Source: Megaleporinus macrocephalus (taxonomy: Eukaryota; Chordata; Actinopteri; Characiformes; Anostomidae). Taken from it: 64,000 bases of DNA. This document shows, piece by piece, positions 1-10,261 of this stretch (positions are counted from its first letter, which is position 1; each line of letters begins with the position of its first letter). The notes beneath the pieces were generated by a model. The model was not told the origin of the DNA. It ran no database searches and was given only the letters and a program-made list of their open reading frames with translations. The stretch is from contig CM038716.1 in NCBI GenBank assembly GCA_021613375.1, forward strand, positions 6,756,394 through 6,820,393. The letters are read 5' to 3'. The position numbers and the translations under genes are program-made.

Positions 1-727
1 TGGTAGTGTATCTAAAACATTTGACTGGTAGTGTATCTAAAACGTTTTACTGGTAGTGATCTAAAACGTTTGACTGGTAGTGATCTAAAACGTTTGACTG
101 GTAGTGATCTAAAACGTTTGACTTGTCTCTTGTCTATTTTGTTCTCTGATTTTTGACTCCCTTTGTTTTGTTGACTCTCTCTCTCATTTATTCCTTTCTG
201 GTTCTGGTTGCTTGATTCATTTGATTCTTCTGGTTCTTTACTCCAGCTCCAGTAGTGTAGTAAAACGTTTTATCTGTTAGTGTACTAAATCGTTTGGCTG
301 GTAGAGTACTAAATCGTTTGGCTGGTAGTGTACTAAAATGTTTGGCTGGTAGTCTATTAAAACATTTGGCTGGTAGTGTATCTAAAACGTTTGACTGGTA
401 GTGTACTAAAATGTTTGGCTGGTAGTGTATCTAAAACGTTTGGCTGGTAGTGTACTAAAATGTTTGGCTGGTAGTGTATTAAAACATTTGGCTGGTAGTG
501 TATCTAAAACGTTTGGCTGGTAGTCTATTAAAACATTTGGCTGGTAGTGTATCTAAAACGTTTGGCTGGTAGTGTACTAAAACGTTTGGCTGGTAGTGTA
601 TCTAAAACGTTTGGCTGGTAGTGTATCTAAAACGTTTGTCTGGTAGTGTACTAAAACGTTTGGCTGGTAGTGTATCTAAAACTTTTGACTGGTAGTGATC
701 TAAAACGTTTGACTGGTAGTGATCTAA
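1..727. repeat. 24/25-bp minisatellite
   Basis: Tandem units of 24-25 bp built on TGGTAGTGTATCTAAAACGT run from the window edge to about 131 and again from about 250 to 727. A T-rich non-repeat stretch (132-249) separates the blocks. Units differ by single-base changes and by a one-base insertion (GTGATC, GTGTATC, GTGTACT). The array abuts the Harbinger-like element that follows and probably continues left of the window. No coding function is suggested. Confidence 0.9.
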
Positions 728-1567
728 AAAAAATAAATGAAAACATTTAGCTTGCAATTGTTGTCTATAGCACGCCCAGCCTATAAGTAGACACACGATT
801 AACCTTCCTAGCACGGCACACCAGCCACGCAAAGGTTGAAAGCAGGATGAAATAAAAGCCAAATGCTTGAAGAAATAAAGAAAAAAACAAAACATACTCT
901 TTTTCAAAGCTCGGGGAAGTATATATAAAAAGAAAGATTTTTAGAAAATAATATATGCATTAATTTACTACTACGACTGTAACACTGGAGGAAAATCAAC
1001 TAAAATGTGTAAATGTATATGTGTATATCAACAAATAATGTATTGTACTTTAAGTAGTTTAAACTGTATGTTTCATGTGATTATGTACATTTATGCGCAG
1101 TATTGAACTCAGGACCTTCAGAGTGGTAGTCAGTTTGCGTCCCACTCCACCATGATACAAGCGAGCGACTGTTTTTTCTAGAAGTTCTGTTTTTTCTAGT
1201 TCAAGATCTTGGATATGATATTTGTTAACATTGGATGTAATATACGGGATGGACACTTTCAGAAGTGATTTTAAATCTTCATGAATTTATGTTTGTATAA
1301 ATACTTGTAGTGTCCATGCACAGAACAATGCGTTTTAAAACGATGATTAGCGCCCTCTTTTGTTTTTGAGACAGAATTGCACATGAACTTCGAGTTAAGA
1401 AGAACTTAGTGAGTTATGAGTGGGTCGGATTACTCTTACATTTACAAACGACTTTACGTACTATGTTAGTTACGAAGGCTTTCGGGAAACATTTGTAATT
1501 TTAAGAATGTTCTTAAGTATAAGTTACGAAGTACTTAGCGGTACCAACGTTTTGGGAAACGCACCCC
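728..1567 (-). mobile_element. PIF/Harbinger-like DNA transposon fragment, copy 1
   Basis: This stretch is the reverse complement, with scattered mismatches, of the sequence at about 16310-17230. The two are copies of one interspersed element in opposite orientation. The right end (about 1567) begins, read on the minus strand, GGGGTGCGTTTCCC, a terminus style common in fish Harbinger-type elements; a second TTTCCCGAAAGCC motif lies inside. No intact transposase was found. The left end is lost or replaced by the minisatellite. Class assignment is inference from the termini; repetition within the window is directly visible. Confidence 0.6.
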
Positions 1568-2470
1568 TGACCTATGCTTTTACTATTGATTGTCTTTGCT
1601 GTGTTAGTCTGTTTGTTGCTGTTTTGTTTGACTGCTAATGCTGTTAATAAACCCAGCTTGACTTTTAGCTCTGCTTGCGTCGTGCCACGTTCTTTGTTTC
1701 TGACAGTTTATAAATAAATTTTGGGTCCTGAACAAACATTGTTTGATTTAACCGGGTTGTTTAAATGACTACAATATATTTGCATCACATCCATATACAG
1801 ACACTATTTTATTTAGACATCACTGTGTTTTAGGCCAAGCCTATGCCTCGCTCTTTATTGTCTTCAGAATACACTAATGATGGATTCCTACAGGACTTTC
1901 AGGAAAACAATGGGACTTTTGGCGTAGGAGTACGGCTGATTTTAAAGTTTCTAATAACTTTTTAAATTATCATATGGTTTACTGGGGTAGGGAGGCAATT
2001 AAGTGTGTGTGTGTGTGTGTGTGTGTGTTTGCAGGCTTAAAAATGAAAATGAAAACTACCAGATAACAGTGCAGCATTATTTGATGAGTAATTTGTGGCT
2101 TTGGAACTGTGATCTGACACACCCAGTGTACAACCAACCTTTCTTAAAAGCAGCCTAAATACATCTAACAAGGTGGTGCAAGGTGGTCTTTTTTAGCCAG
2201 ATCAGTTTCTACTAGGATAATGCAAAGTAAGGCTGTACAGAGAAATTAAATCTGTATACCAAATTCACTCTAATATCCACCCACATTTGCCCATAACATA
2301 CTCAAAGAAATAGGTGTAGGTAACATAAACATAGACATACGTTAGGAGAGATTATTTACAATAAGATATATTATCTAAACACTATAAATTTTGGTTGCTT
2401 AACAATATACTCCACTGCTACGATCTTTAACCCTGTCACCAATTTGCTTTCTTTTGTAAGTTACTTATTG
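1568..2470. other. upstream flank, no gene recognised
   Basis: AT-rich DNA. A TG dinucleotide run lies at 2003-2028. An AATAAA near 1646 followed by a TG/CT-rich stretch looks like the 3' end of an old retroelement or LTR, but no coding remnant supports this. No open frame resembles a known protein. Confidence 0.5.
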
Positions 2471-2478
2471 AATATACT

Positions 2479-2489
2479 GAAACAGAAAG
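2479..2489 (+). promoter_or_regulatory. ISRE-like site upstream of TATA box
   Basis: GAAACAGAAAG fits the core GAAANNGAAA of interferon-stimulated response elements bound by ISGF3/IRF factors. It lies 40 bp upstream of a TATA box and about 75 bp upstream of the predicted start site, the usual place in fish interferon-induced genes. RNF213 is known to be interferon-inducible in vertebrates. The site is seen; its function is inferred. Confidence 0.6.
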
Positions 2490-2528
2490 AGAGCTGACTT
2501 CATCACTTGGTGTCAAATTCCATTCTCA

Positions 2529-2535
2529 TATAAAA
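2529..2535 (+). promoter_or_regulatory. TATA box of the rnf213-like gene
   Basis: TATAAAA is followed 24-30 bp later by a pyrimidine-rich initiator-like stretch (TTCTCCTCACTGA, A at 2559). About 50 bp after the TATA box comes a good splice donor (AAG|GTAAGA at 2582/2583). TATA, initiator and donor together suggest a core promoter with a short non-coding exon. Confidence 0.6.
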
Positions 2536-2558
2536 CCCACCCCGTTCAGTTTCTCCTC

Positions 2559-2582
2559 ACTGACACACACCTGGTCTGTAAG
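2559..2582 (+). other. predicted non-coding exon 0 (5' UTR)
   Basis: Predicted first exon of about 24 nt, from an initiator-like A at 2559 to the donor CTGTAAG|GTAAGA. If it is spliced to the acceptor at 5473/5474, the start codon of exon 1 follows after 35 more nt. No transcript evidence is available. The exon is unusually short and the real start may lie a few bases upstream. Confidence 0.45.
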
Positions 2583-4340
2583 GTAAGACAAAGCTCTTTG
2601 GTCTTATTATCTTATTGTATCTTATATCTAAATCAAGAAGTTAATGAATAAATTATACCACATCAATTATTCATGCGTTTTATGTTTGAAGTCATTGCAT
2701 GTCTTTTTCATTTATTGATTCAAATGAACAGCTTGCATGTTTGCTCTGCACAAGAAATGATAACTACACAGTTAAAGTCAGAACTGTAAAATCTTGCAGC
2801 TGTACAGAACACATCGTACAGGACTGTAATATGCTTTTTAGAAAATTTGTACCTCAAATGTATGGAAAAATCAGAATGAAAAAGATTTTGTATTTTGTAG
2901 ATTTTTACCTATTATTGTTATTTGGGGTGATTTGTGATTTATAAGAAGTTTTATTTTACACTTAACTGTGAAATATTTCATTATTTTAATGATATTGTCA
3001 AAGAGGGATAACTTCATTATAGTTCTAGTGTACTTTTAAAATGACAAATGTTTTATTACTTCCCGTATTCAGAGTTACTTTCGTTTTTAGCTCACGCAAG
3101 TTTGTCATACATAAACCCCACCTTCTATTTCTCCTTATCTCCTCCAGACATAAAAATAAAATAAAAATATTTGTTAGAGAAATGTAATATAATTGTATAT
3201 AATATAACTTTATTAGCTGTATCAATGCTTACCTATTGTTCTTTCTTTTTACTGGTGGTTGAAACCAAGATTCTGTGTGAGATCTGATTAAGAAGCAATG
3301 GCTGCTGTATAAAGGTAAGGACTGTATGAACAGCATCACAGAAGAAAAAAAAAGTAGAATCTTTTAGAATACTTTAACCTTAAACATCACCAGTGTTTAC
3401 TTATATGTCAGTGAATTGCTGCTGAAACACTGGCATTGCTCATTTTCCCACAGTGAACCAGTTCTACACTGCAGCTTGGTGTCTCATGAAAATGCAATGC
3501 TGTGTTTGTGTATATATATATATATATATATTTGTGCAAAACAAAATGAATTAAGTGGTTCTTTTGGAGGGTTCACAAGAAATGAAGAGCTGTATTTATG
3601 TTTTCCACATATTTCCACATATTTATTTTAGTTTTGAAACTAATTTTTTTAGTTTTTTAAGTTCACCAAATTTATACATGGATTTATACTATTCACTAAA
3701 ATAAGTGCACTTGAATTTTCAGTCATGACAGTACAACCAACTCACCTGGATTTAATGAATAAAGCAACTAATTAAAAGATAACTTGATAATTTTCAGTGA
3801 GAATATCACTATAGTGTTATTAATGTTTAATTTTATACCTGACTTCTTTCCTACTCATGAGTAAAAGTGGTGCCCATCAGTAAAATAATAAAATGTTTTT
3901 TTAAGCACTATTGACATTTCTATCAAATGTACAAGATAAAAAATTAAAATATAAAATTAAAATGCAAAACTATTTTTGCAAAAAGAAAATATTTTCTAGG
4001 CTTTCTTGGCCATACATTTTCTATAAAGAGACTAACACCATTTCCTTGATTTTCCTCAAAAAGGACACTTACGTCTGATTAAAAGGTGAAAATATTACAG
4101 ATGTGCTCTGACTACTTAATTGTGTTATTGAACAATAAGTAAGACAACCTTGTTCTTATGAAGTTCTCTTTATAATGTTCCCTTTACTCTTCCAATTCTT
4201 GGTGCATTATGATATTTTGTGGGTCCTTATTTGTAAAACATACATGAACTTCATTTTACTTTTGCTTTTATAAAAAAAGTCCATTTTTATATAATTTATT
4301 TCTAAAAACACAATGTTGATTAACCAATGACTAAATGTAA
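2583..4340 (+). other. predicted intron 0, left part
   Basis: AT-rich intron-like DNA between the putative non-coding exon and the Tc1 remnant. It holds a short TA run at about 3511-3532 and many homopolymer tracts. No coding exon or recognisable repeat was seen. Confidence 0.45.
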
Positions 4341-4344
4341 TTGA

Positions 4345-4790
4345 CTACTGGGTTCAATTACACCAAAATCACACAGACGCAATCACTGCCAGACCTGGTG
4401 AGTTTAAACAACATATAAATAGAACCTGTCTGGTAATGTTAGAGCCATTATGCAGAGAATGGAGAAAACGTGGAGCAGTGGTAAACCTACTAAATGTACC
4501 GCATAGACCATCATCCAAGAGGTTACAAAAGAGCCGCAAGCCTCACTTGCCTCCGTTAAGGTCACGATTCCACAATAAGAAAGACACTGGGCATCAATGG
4601 GAGAGTTGCGAGGCACAAACCACTGTTGACCAAAAAGAACACAAAGACAGTTGGGTTATGCAGCAGGACAATGATCTAAAACACAAGCAAATCACAGCAC
4701 CTACTGAACTACTGAAAGGTCCACAGCGTTCCCCCCATATTTGCATTTCATGCCATAGGAACTGCAGGGAATGGCAGACAGTCAGTCAGT
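4345..4790 (+). pseudogene. Tc1-like transposase remnant
   Basis: The stretch keeps recognisable Tc1/mariner transposase pieces. A segment at 4555-4620 matches the part around the paired Asn-Lys-Lys-Asp and Gly-His motifs. A later open stretch (4660-4690) encodes QQDNDLKHK, the D-N-D-x-K-H block around the second catalytic Asp. Large internal parts and both ends are missing, so the element is dead. Confidence 0.75.
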
Positions 4791-4860
4791 CAATCAAACA
4801 ATGAATAAGTCTTTATTTAAACTCAGAGTACATTTAAGGGCACCATCATTTACAGTATAT
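4785..4860 (+). repeat. CAATCAAT...TTTATTTAA interspersed repeat
   Basis: The sequence CAATCAAACAATGAATAAGTCTTTATTTAAACTC plus a following 'gagtacatt...agggca' matches the repeat at about 31640-31710. It is a short retroposon or 3'-end-like unit common in fish DNA. The AT-rich DNA after it (4860-5240) shows nothing recognisable. Confidence 0.5.
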
Positions 4861-5420
4861 TAATAACGATAATAAGAAAAATAATAATAAGAAATGTCCA
4901 TTTAAAAGTAAAAATCTATTTAAAAAAACTAAATTTCAAACATTAAAATGACTGCTGGTTTATAATAATAATAATAATTAATAAATAACAGATCAAATTG
5001 TTAAAAATACAAATAATAAAAAAGTAAATCAGTTAAACCATAATTAACAAAAGTGGTTGGAGACCAATTGTTTAAAAAGATTCAATCAGTAAAATGACTC
5101 TAAATACAATTATTTACTTTAAGTGTTTCAGTAATATTAAAGTAGTTTAAATAGCTGTATTTATGTTTTCCACATATTAACCAGTGGGCTAATGGCGTCC
5201 CCACATGGACACATACGGAATGACAATGATGTCACACCTATAACTGCATAAACGTCAGTAAAGCTTAGTTAATTACTCACAGCTTATCGCATTTAATATC
5301 TTGCACACATATCTTGGCAGTTTAACTTGTATATTGTATGAGTCTACAACCAGTATGTATTGACTTCTCTTTATTTCTGATGTACAGATTTATTCCTTGT
5401 GTAAGAGTATTACATACTAA

Positions 5421-5437
5421 GAAACAGAAACTGAAAA
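5421..5437 (+). promoter_or_regulatory. canonical ISRE in duplication unit 1
   Basis: GAAACAGAAACTGAAAA matches the full ISRE consensus GAAANNGAAACT, with a third GAAA. It ends 36 bp upstream of the exon 1 acceptor. Aligned positions of units 2-4 read GAAATAAACTGAAAC, GAAATAAACTAAA and GAAATAAAGTAAT, so only unit 1 keeps the site. It may serve an alternative promoter or an intronic interferon enhancer. Confidence 0.6.
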
Positions 5438-5474
5438 ATAGATTGTAAACTGCTAACTACTATTTTGTTCCAGC

Positions 5475-5579
5475 ATGACACAGTGGGCTATACTGGCCAC
5501 TTTGCAGCATGGACGGACCACACTCTCTGGATTCTGCATATGCTTCCTCATCAACAACAGAAGAAGATGGGAAGTCTGA
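5475..5579 (+). other. upstream ORF overlapping the main start
   Basis: The first ATG of the exon (5475) opens a 34-codon frame that ends at TGA 5577, passing over the main ATG at 5509 in another frame. If exon 0 is joined, position -3 of this ATG is A, an acceptable context. The main ATG has A at -3 and G at +4, a strong context, so leaky scanning could allow both. Whether the uORF is in the mRNA depends on the real transcription start. Confidence 0.4.
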
Positions 5580-5605
5580 TTCTAACACATCTGTGAAATC
5601 CATAG
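5509..5605 (+). CDS. rnf213-like exon 1, repeat copy 1 with start codon
   Basis: The exon starts at 5474 (acceptor TTCCAG); coding starts at ATG 5509 in a strong context. It encodes residues 1-32 and ends in phase 1 at CATAG|GTATTT. The frame upstream of the ATG hits TGA at 5476, at a position where copies 2-4 read CAA. Copy 1 is therefore the initiating version of the repeat. Shared motif: [20 protein letters not shown]. Confidence 0.8.
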
Positions 5606-8600
5606 GTATTTTAACTTTACTTTTCTTATCTTGCTTCAAAAACTTCAAAAAAGTTAAATCACTGCTTAGGCCTCTTGATGAACCTACGTTGTCTCAACCT
5701 GAGGTTTTCCCAGAACATCCTCTCTCAGTGGTTATTCTCCAGAGCACTTCTCAGGACATTCATTCAGAATTGGCACAGCTTCTATGTCTTTCTGTCAGTC
5801 TCTGACCACACAATCCAACTCCTATGTTGTTAGTCCTCTCAGGCATGCCACAGATAAATTAATTCCCAACCAACAACCTCTGGCTGGCACACAAGAAACT
5901 TGCTTCTCTCTAAGCTGGAACTTTTGGGGCCTGGCTTCAAGTCTCAGCAGCTGTAGCCACCCAGAACTCCAGCACAAGTATCTCTGAGTTCCCCTTCTTT
6001 GCCATGCCTTAGTGGTCTGCACTTTGCAAATAGACACCTAAATGTCAGTAAAGCTTAGTTTTTGAAACATTTGTTTTATTGTCATATGCACAACAGAAAC
6101 AGACAGTTACACTGTACAATGAAATTCTTGCTGTTCCTCCATTCACCAGTAGAAAAAGAAATAATAATAAAAAAAATAATAAAATTTGAACATATATATA
6201 TATACACACACACACAAACAGTGAGTAAAGTGAGTGTAAACAGCAGCAGTACAGTGAGCGTAAGCTGCAGTTAAAACCAGTTCAGATAGGAAGGGTTGGA
6301 GATTACTGCATATGTATGCATATGAGAGTACTGCATATGTATGCTGGCATTTAATGTAAGAGTGTAATATACAAAGAAATAAACTGAAACACTGACTCTG
6401 GACTTATTCCAGCACAACACAGTGGGCTTTATCAGACACACTGCAGCAAGACTACAGAACACTGTCTGGATTCTGCCTCTGCTTCTCCACCAAGAAGAGA
6501 AGAACATGTGAAATCTGCTTCTAACACATCTGTGAAATCCGAAGGTACCGAAACTTTATTCATTTCCATCTTTTACTCTTACTAGTAATGTTCTTGTACT
6601 TAACTTACTTGTTATTGGTGTAGTGGGCTGTCATGATGTACATGTACTTTCAAGTTTCTGTTGCAAACCTGGACTCACTGGTGTGTCATTGAAAGGTTTG
6701 GCTATTGTTATAACACAAACACTGGAGGCAGTTAGACGTTAATACAGATCACTTACTTTAGCTAAAAAAATCCAGCAGTTATTTTGAGAAGGTGAAAGTT
6801 CAACAATAAAGGTGCTATTATGGGTTTATTGAGCAATGCCTCAGATGAATCTAATTAAACTTTAGATTCCCAAAAGTACTTGAGCAGTATTTGCACACGT
6901 GTCAGTAAATCTTAGTTAACAAATAACACATTTGAAACAAGTATTGCACATGTGTGTTGGCATTTAATGTAAGAGTGTAACATACTAAGAAATAAACTAA
7001 AAAATTAATTATATTTATAATTTTGACTCATTCCAGCACAACACAGTGGGCTTTATCAGACACACCTCAGCAAGACTACAGAACACTGTCTGGATTCTGC
7101 CTCTGCTTCTCCACCAAGAAGACAAGAAGATGGGAAATCTGCTTCTAACACATCTGTGGAATACGAAGGTACCGAAACTTTATTCATTTCCATCTTTTAC
7201 TCTTACTAGTAATGTTCTTGTAATTAATTCACCTGTTATTAGTGTAGTGAGATGTCATGATGTACATGTACTTTAAAGTTTCTGTTGCAAATCTGGACTC
7301 ACTGGTGTGTCATTAAAAGATTTGGCTATTGTTAAAACACAAGTATTTGAGGCAGTTACACCATATCTAAAAAGAGAGACCCAGAAGGAAACAATGACAT
7401 GAGGGTTCTCTCGAACTAGTTTTGCACCCTCTAAGAACAGTGGATTTCTTAGTTTAGCATTATTGTGGAGATGGAGGAGAACTATTTTAGGGATATTAGT
7501 AATCTGTTCGTAGAAGACCAGATTAACCTGAGGTTTCTTTTGAAGTTTTATACAGCATAATTGTTATGGATGAGTGTAGAGGTGGATCCAAGTACAAGGC
7601 GAATTTTATTTATTTATTAATTGTATTTTATTTAGAATTGTATTTATGTTGATTGATTTACTTATTTAATTATTGTTAGTGAGCGCAAGTGTGTTGGTTG
7701 AGGAACCGAGGAGTAGGGCCAGCCGGGATTTAAACGCCCAGACTGGGTGGAGAAACATCTCCAAAAGTGGTGTGAAAACAAAATTAGCAATAAAAAAAAA
7801 AAACGATCTTGGCACAAATAAATAAAAGACGAGTCTTAGAGCGATAACGAACAATATCAAAATGCAAACCGGGCTGAGCTCAAACTCAGGACTACCTCTC
7901 GTTATTTTTCTTTTCCTTTCTTTCAAATCTTTACTTTTCTTTCCAGAAACTTTCCTTTCTTTCAAACCTTTACTTTTCTTTCCAGATCCTTTCCTTTCTA
8001 TAAAACCTTTACTTTTCTTTCCAGATGCTTATCTTCCTTTCAAACCTTTACTTTTCTTTCCAGAAACTTTCCTTTCTTTTAAACTTTTCCTTTTTTTCCA
8101 GATCCTTTCCTTTCTATAAAACCTTTACTTTTCTTTCCAGATGCTTATCTTACTTTCAAACCTTTACTTTTCTTTCCAGAAACTTTCCTTTCTTTCAAAC
8201 TTTTCCATTTCTTTCCAGAAACTTTCCTATCTTTCAAACCTTTACTTTTCTTTCCAGAAACTTTCCTTTCTTTTAAACATTTCCTTTTTTTCAGACCCTT
8301 TAGTTTTTTTCAAACCTTTACTTTTCTTTCCAGAAACTTTCCTTTCTTTCCAGAAACGTTCCTTATCTTTCCAGAAACTTTCCTTTTCTTTCCAGATCCT
8401 TTCCTTTCTTTCAAACCTTTTCTTTTTCTTTCCAGTAACTTTCCTTTTTTTAAAAAAACTTTCCTTTTCTTTCCAGAATTTTTCCTTTCTTTCAAAGCTT
8501 TCCTTTTCTTTCTAGAAATTTTCCTTTCATTCAAACCTTTACTTTTCTTTCCAGATCCTTTCATTTCTTTTAAACCTTTCTTTTTCTTTCCAGATCCTTT

Positions 8601-10195
8601 TGTTTCTTTCAAACCTTTACTTATTTTCCAGATCCTTTCCTTTCTTTCAAACCTTTCCTTTTCTTTCCTGATCCTTAAGTTTCTTTTAAACCTTTCTTTT
8701 TTTCAGAAACTTTGAGATCTTTTCTTTCTTTTGTGTACTCTGGGACTTTCATTTCTCAGCCTGTTCCAACCAGTCCCACTGCTGCCAGCACTACCCCTCA
8801 CGATAATATTAATGAATCAGTTATTTTAGAGCAATACCAAAGTAATAATAGTTGTATTAACATTCTCCACATCTCTACCATAGGGCTAGTAGTGCAAACG
8901 CATAGAAACTTAAAAAATGACAATAGTGTAACAGCAGTAACTGCACAAACATCAGTAAAGCTTAGTCAACAAATGAACATATTTGAAACAAGAACTGCAC
9001 AAATATGTTGGCTTTTTAATGTAGGAGTGTAAAATACTAAGAAATAAAGTAATAAATAGATTATAAATTCTACCAACTGTTGGCTCGTTTCAGCACAACA
9101 CAGTGGGGTTTCTCAGACACACCAGAGCAAGAATACAGCACACTGTCTGGATTCTGCACCTGCTTCCCCACCAAGAAGACAAGAAGATGGGAAGAATGAT
9201 TCTAACACATTGAAAGAATCCAATGGTATAGAAAATGTGTTTTTGCAGCTAAAGTGCCTCCAGCTAGCAGAGCCAAAATAGATTACTGAGCAAATAATTG
9301 TAGCAGTAGTTTTGTACCAGAATCTTTTATTATCACAGCTTAAGCAAGAGAAGGAAATCCTTATCTGTTGTTCTACTGTGTGGTAGGTTGGCTATGGGTG
9401 AAGAATTGTCTTGCCTGTTAAAGAATCAGACTGAATTCCTCACAACAATCTCTCCCTGTTGTCAAATGTATACCCTACAACTGAAGAGCGAGGGGACAAA
9501 GTTTAGTCTTGCGCTGCATACACCACAGTTACATAATTTTCTCATAATTAAATGCAATAAATAAATAAAATGCAAGTCAGATAATTTTAGCTAATTAATC
9601 CAACAGTTATTTTGAAAAAGTAAATGCTTATGCTCACAGCAGTAGGTATTTCTCAACAACAAGAACAACAAAAAAAGGCTTGGATTCTTGAGAGTAGCAT
9701 TCTAGACTGTTTATGCTTGCAAGAATGAATTGACGCAGATATGAACAATGTAGACATACAAGTTTGGAATGTGCTGTGGTACTATTGCTACTGCATCATT
9801 AGTTAAGGTTTCTTGTGCCCCCTTTAGTAAAGCAATTCATAAAATTCATATATTGTCTTATATGGACAATAATTTTATAATGTTTACTGAAGGATTTACT
9901 AAAACTACAGAAATACACAATAGAATATACTGCCACTGTTGGAACAAAACCTTCTATCTTCAAAAAGGCAACTTTACAGAAGAAAGAAAAAACACTTTTA
10001 TCTTTTAATGTAATTTTCTCTATTAATACATTCACTATGGAATTTTGAGACAATGTAAAGTACAGCTGGTGATTTTAAATGATATCAAATAAGAACAAAT
10101 GTCAAACATGAAAATAAAAGGTTTGTCCTGACAGCAACAGTTTCAATTGTATTTAGTTACTTATATATAGATTATATATATATATATATATATAG

Positions 10196-10261
<66 letters not shown>

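Larger units (their letters stand above)
5244..9230 (+). repeat. four-copy tandem duplication of exon plus upstream intron
   Basis: Four units share a start near TCAGTAAAGCTTAGTT (5250, 6040, 6905, 8952), a middle with GCACA...TTGGCATTTAATGTAAGAGTG, and a 132-bp exon (5474, 6413, 7037, 9094). Units 2 and 3 also share about 160 bp of downstream intron (from GTACCGAAAC) and are the youngest pair, 624 bp apart. Unit 2 carries a repeat insertion at about 6058-6250. Units 3 and 4 are separated by a pyrimidine-rich minisatellite. All four exons keep splice sites and reading frame. Confidence 0.9.

Noticed and set aside
1..727. CRISPR-like array
   Set aside because: Units are directly adjacent without unique spacers, in a vertebrate genome; it is a minisatellite.
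3240..3325. Possible extra 5' exon with ATGGCTGCTGTATAAAG|GTAAGG
   Set aside because: The short frame stops at TAA before the donor, and no convincing acceptor or promoter lies upstream.
5509..5805. Read-through of exon 1 into the following intron as a 98-residue protein
   Set aside because: A donor at 5605/5606 matches the position and phase of the other three copies.
7862..8612. Phe/Leu-rich and Lys-rich open frames
   Set aside because: They are readings of the polypyrimidine minisatellite on both strands.
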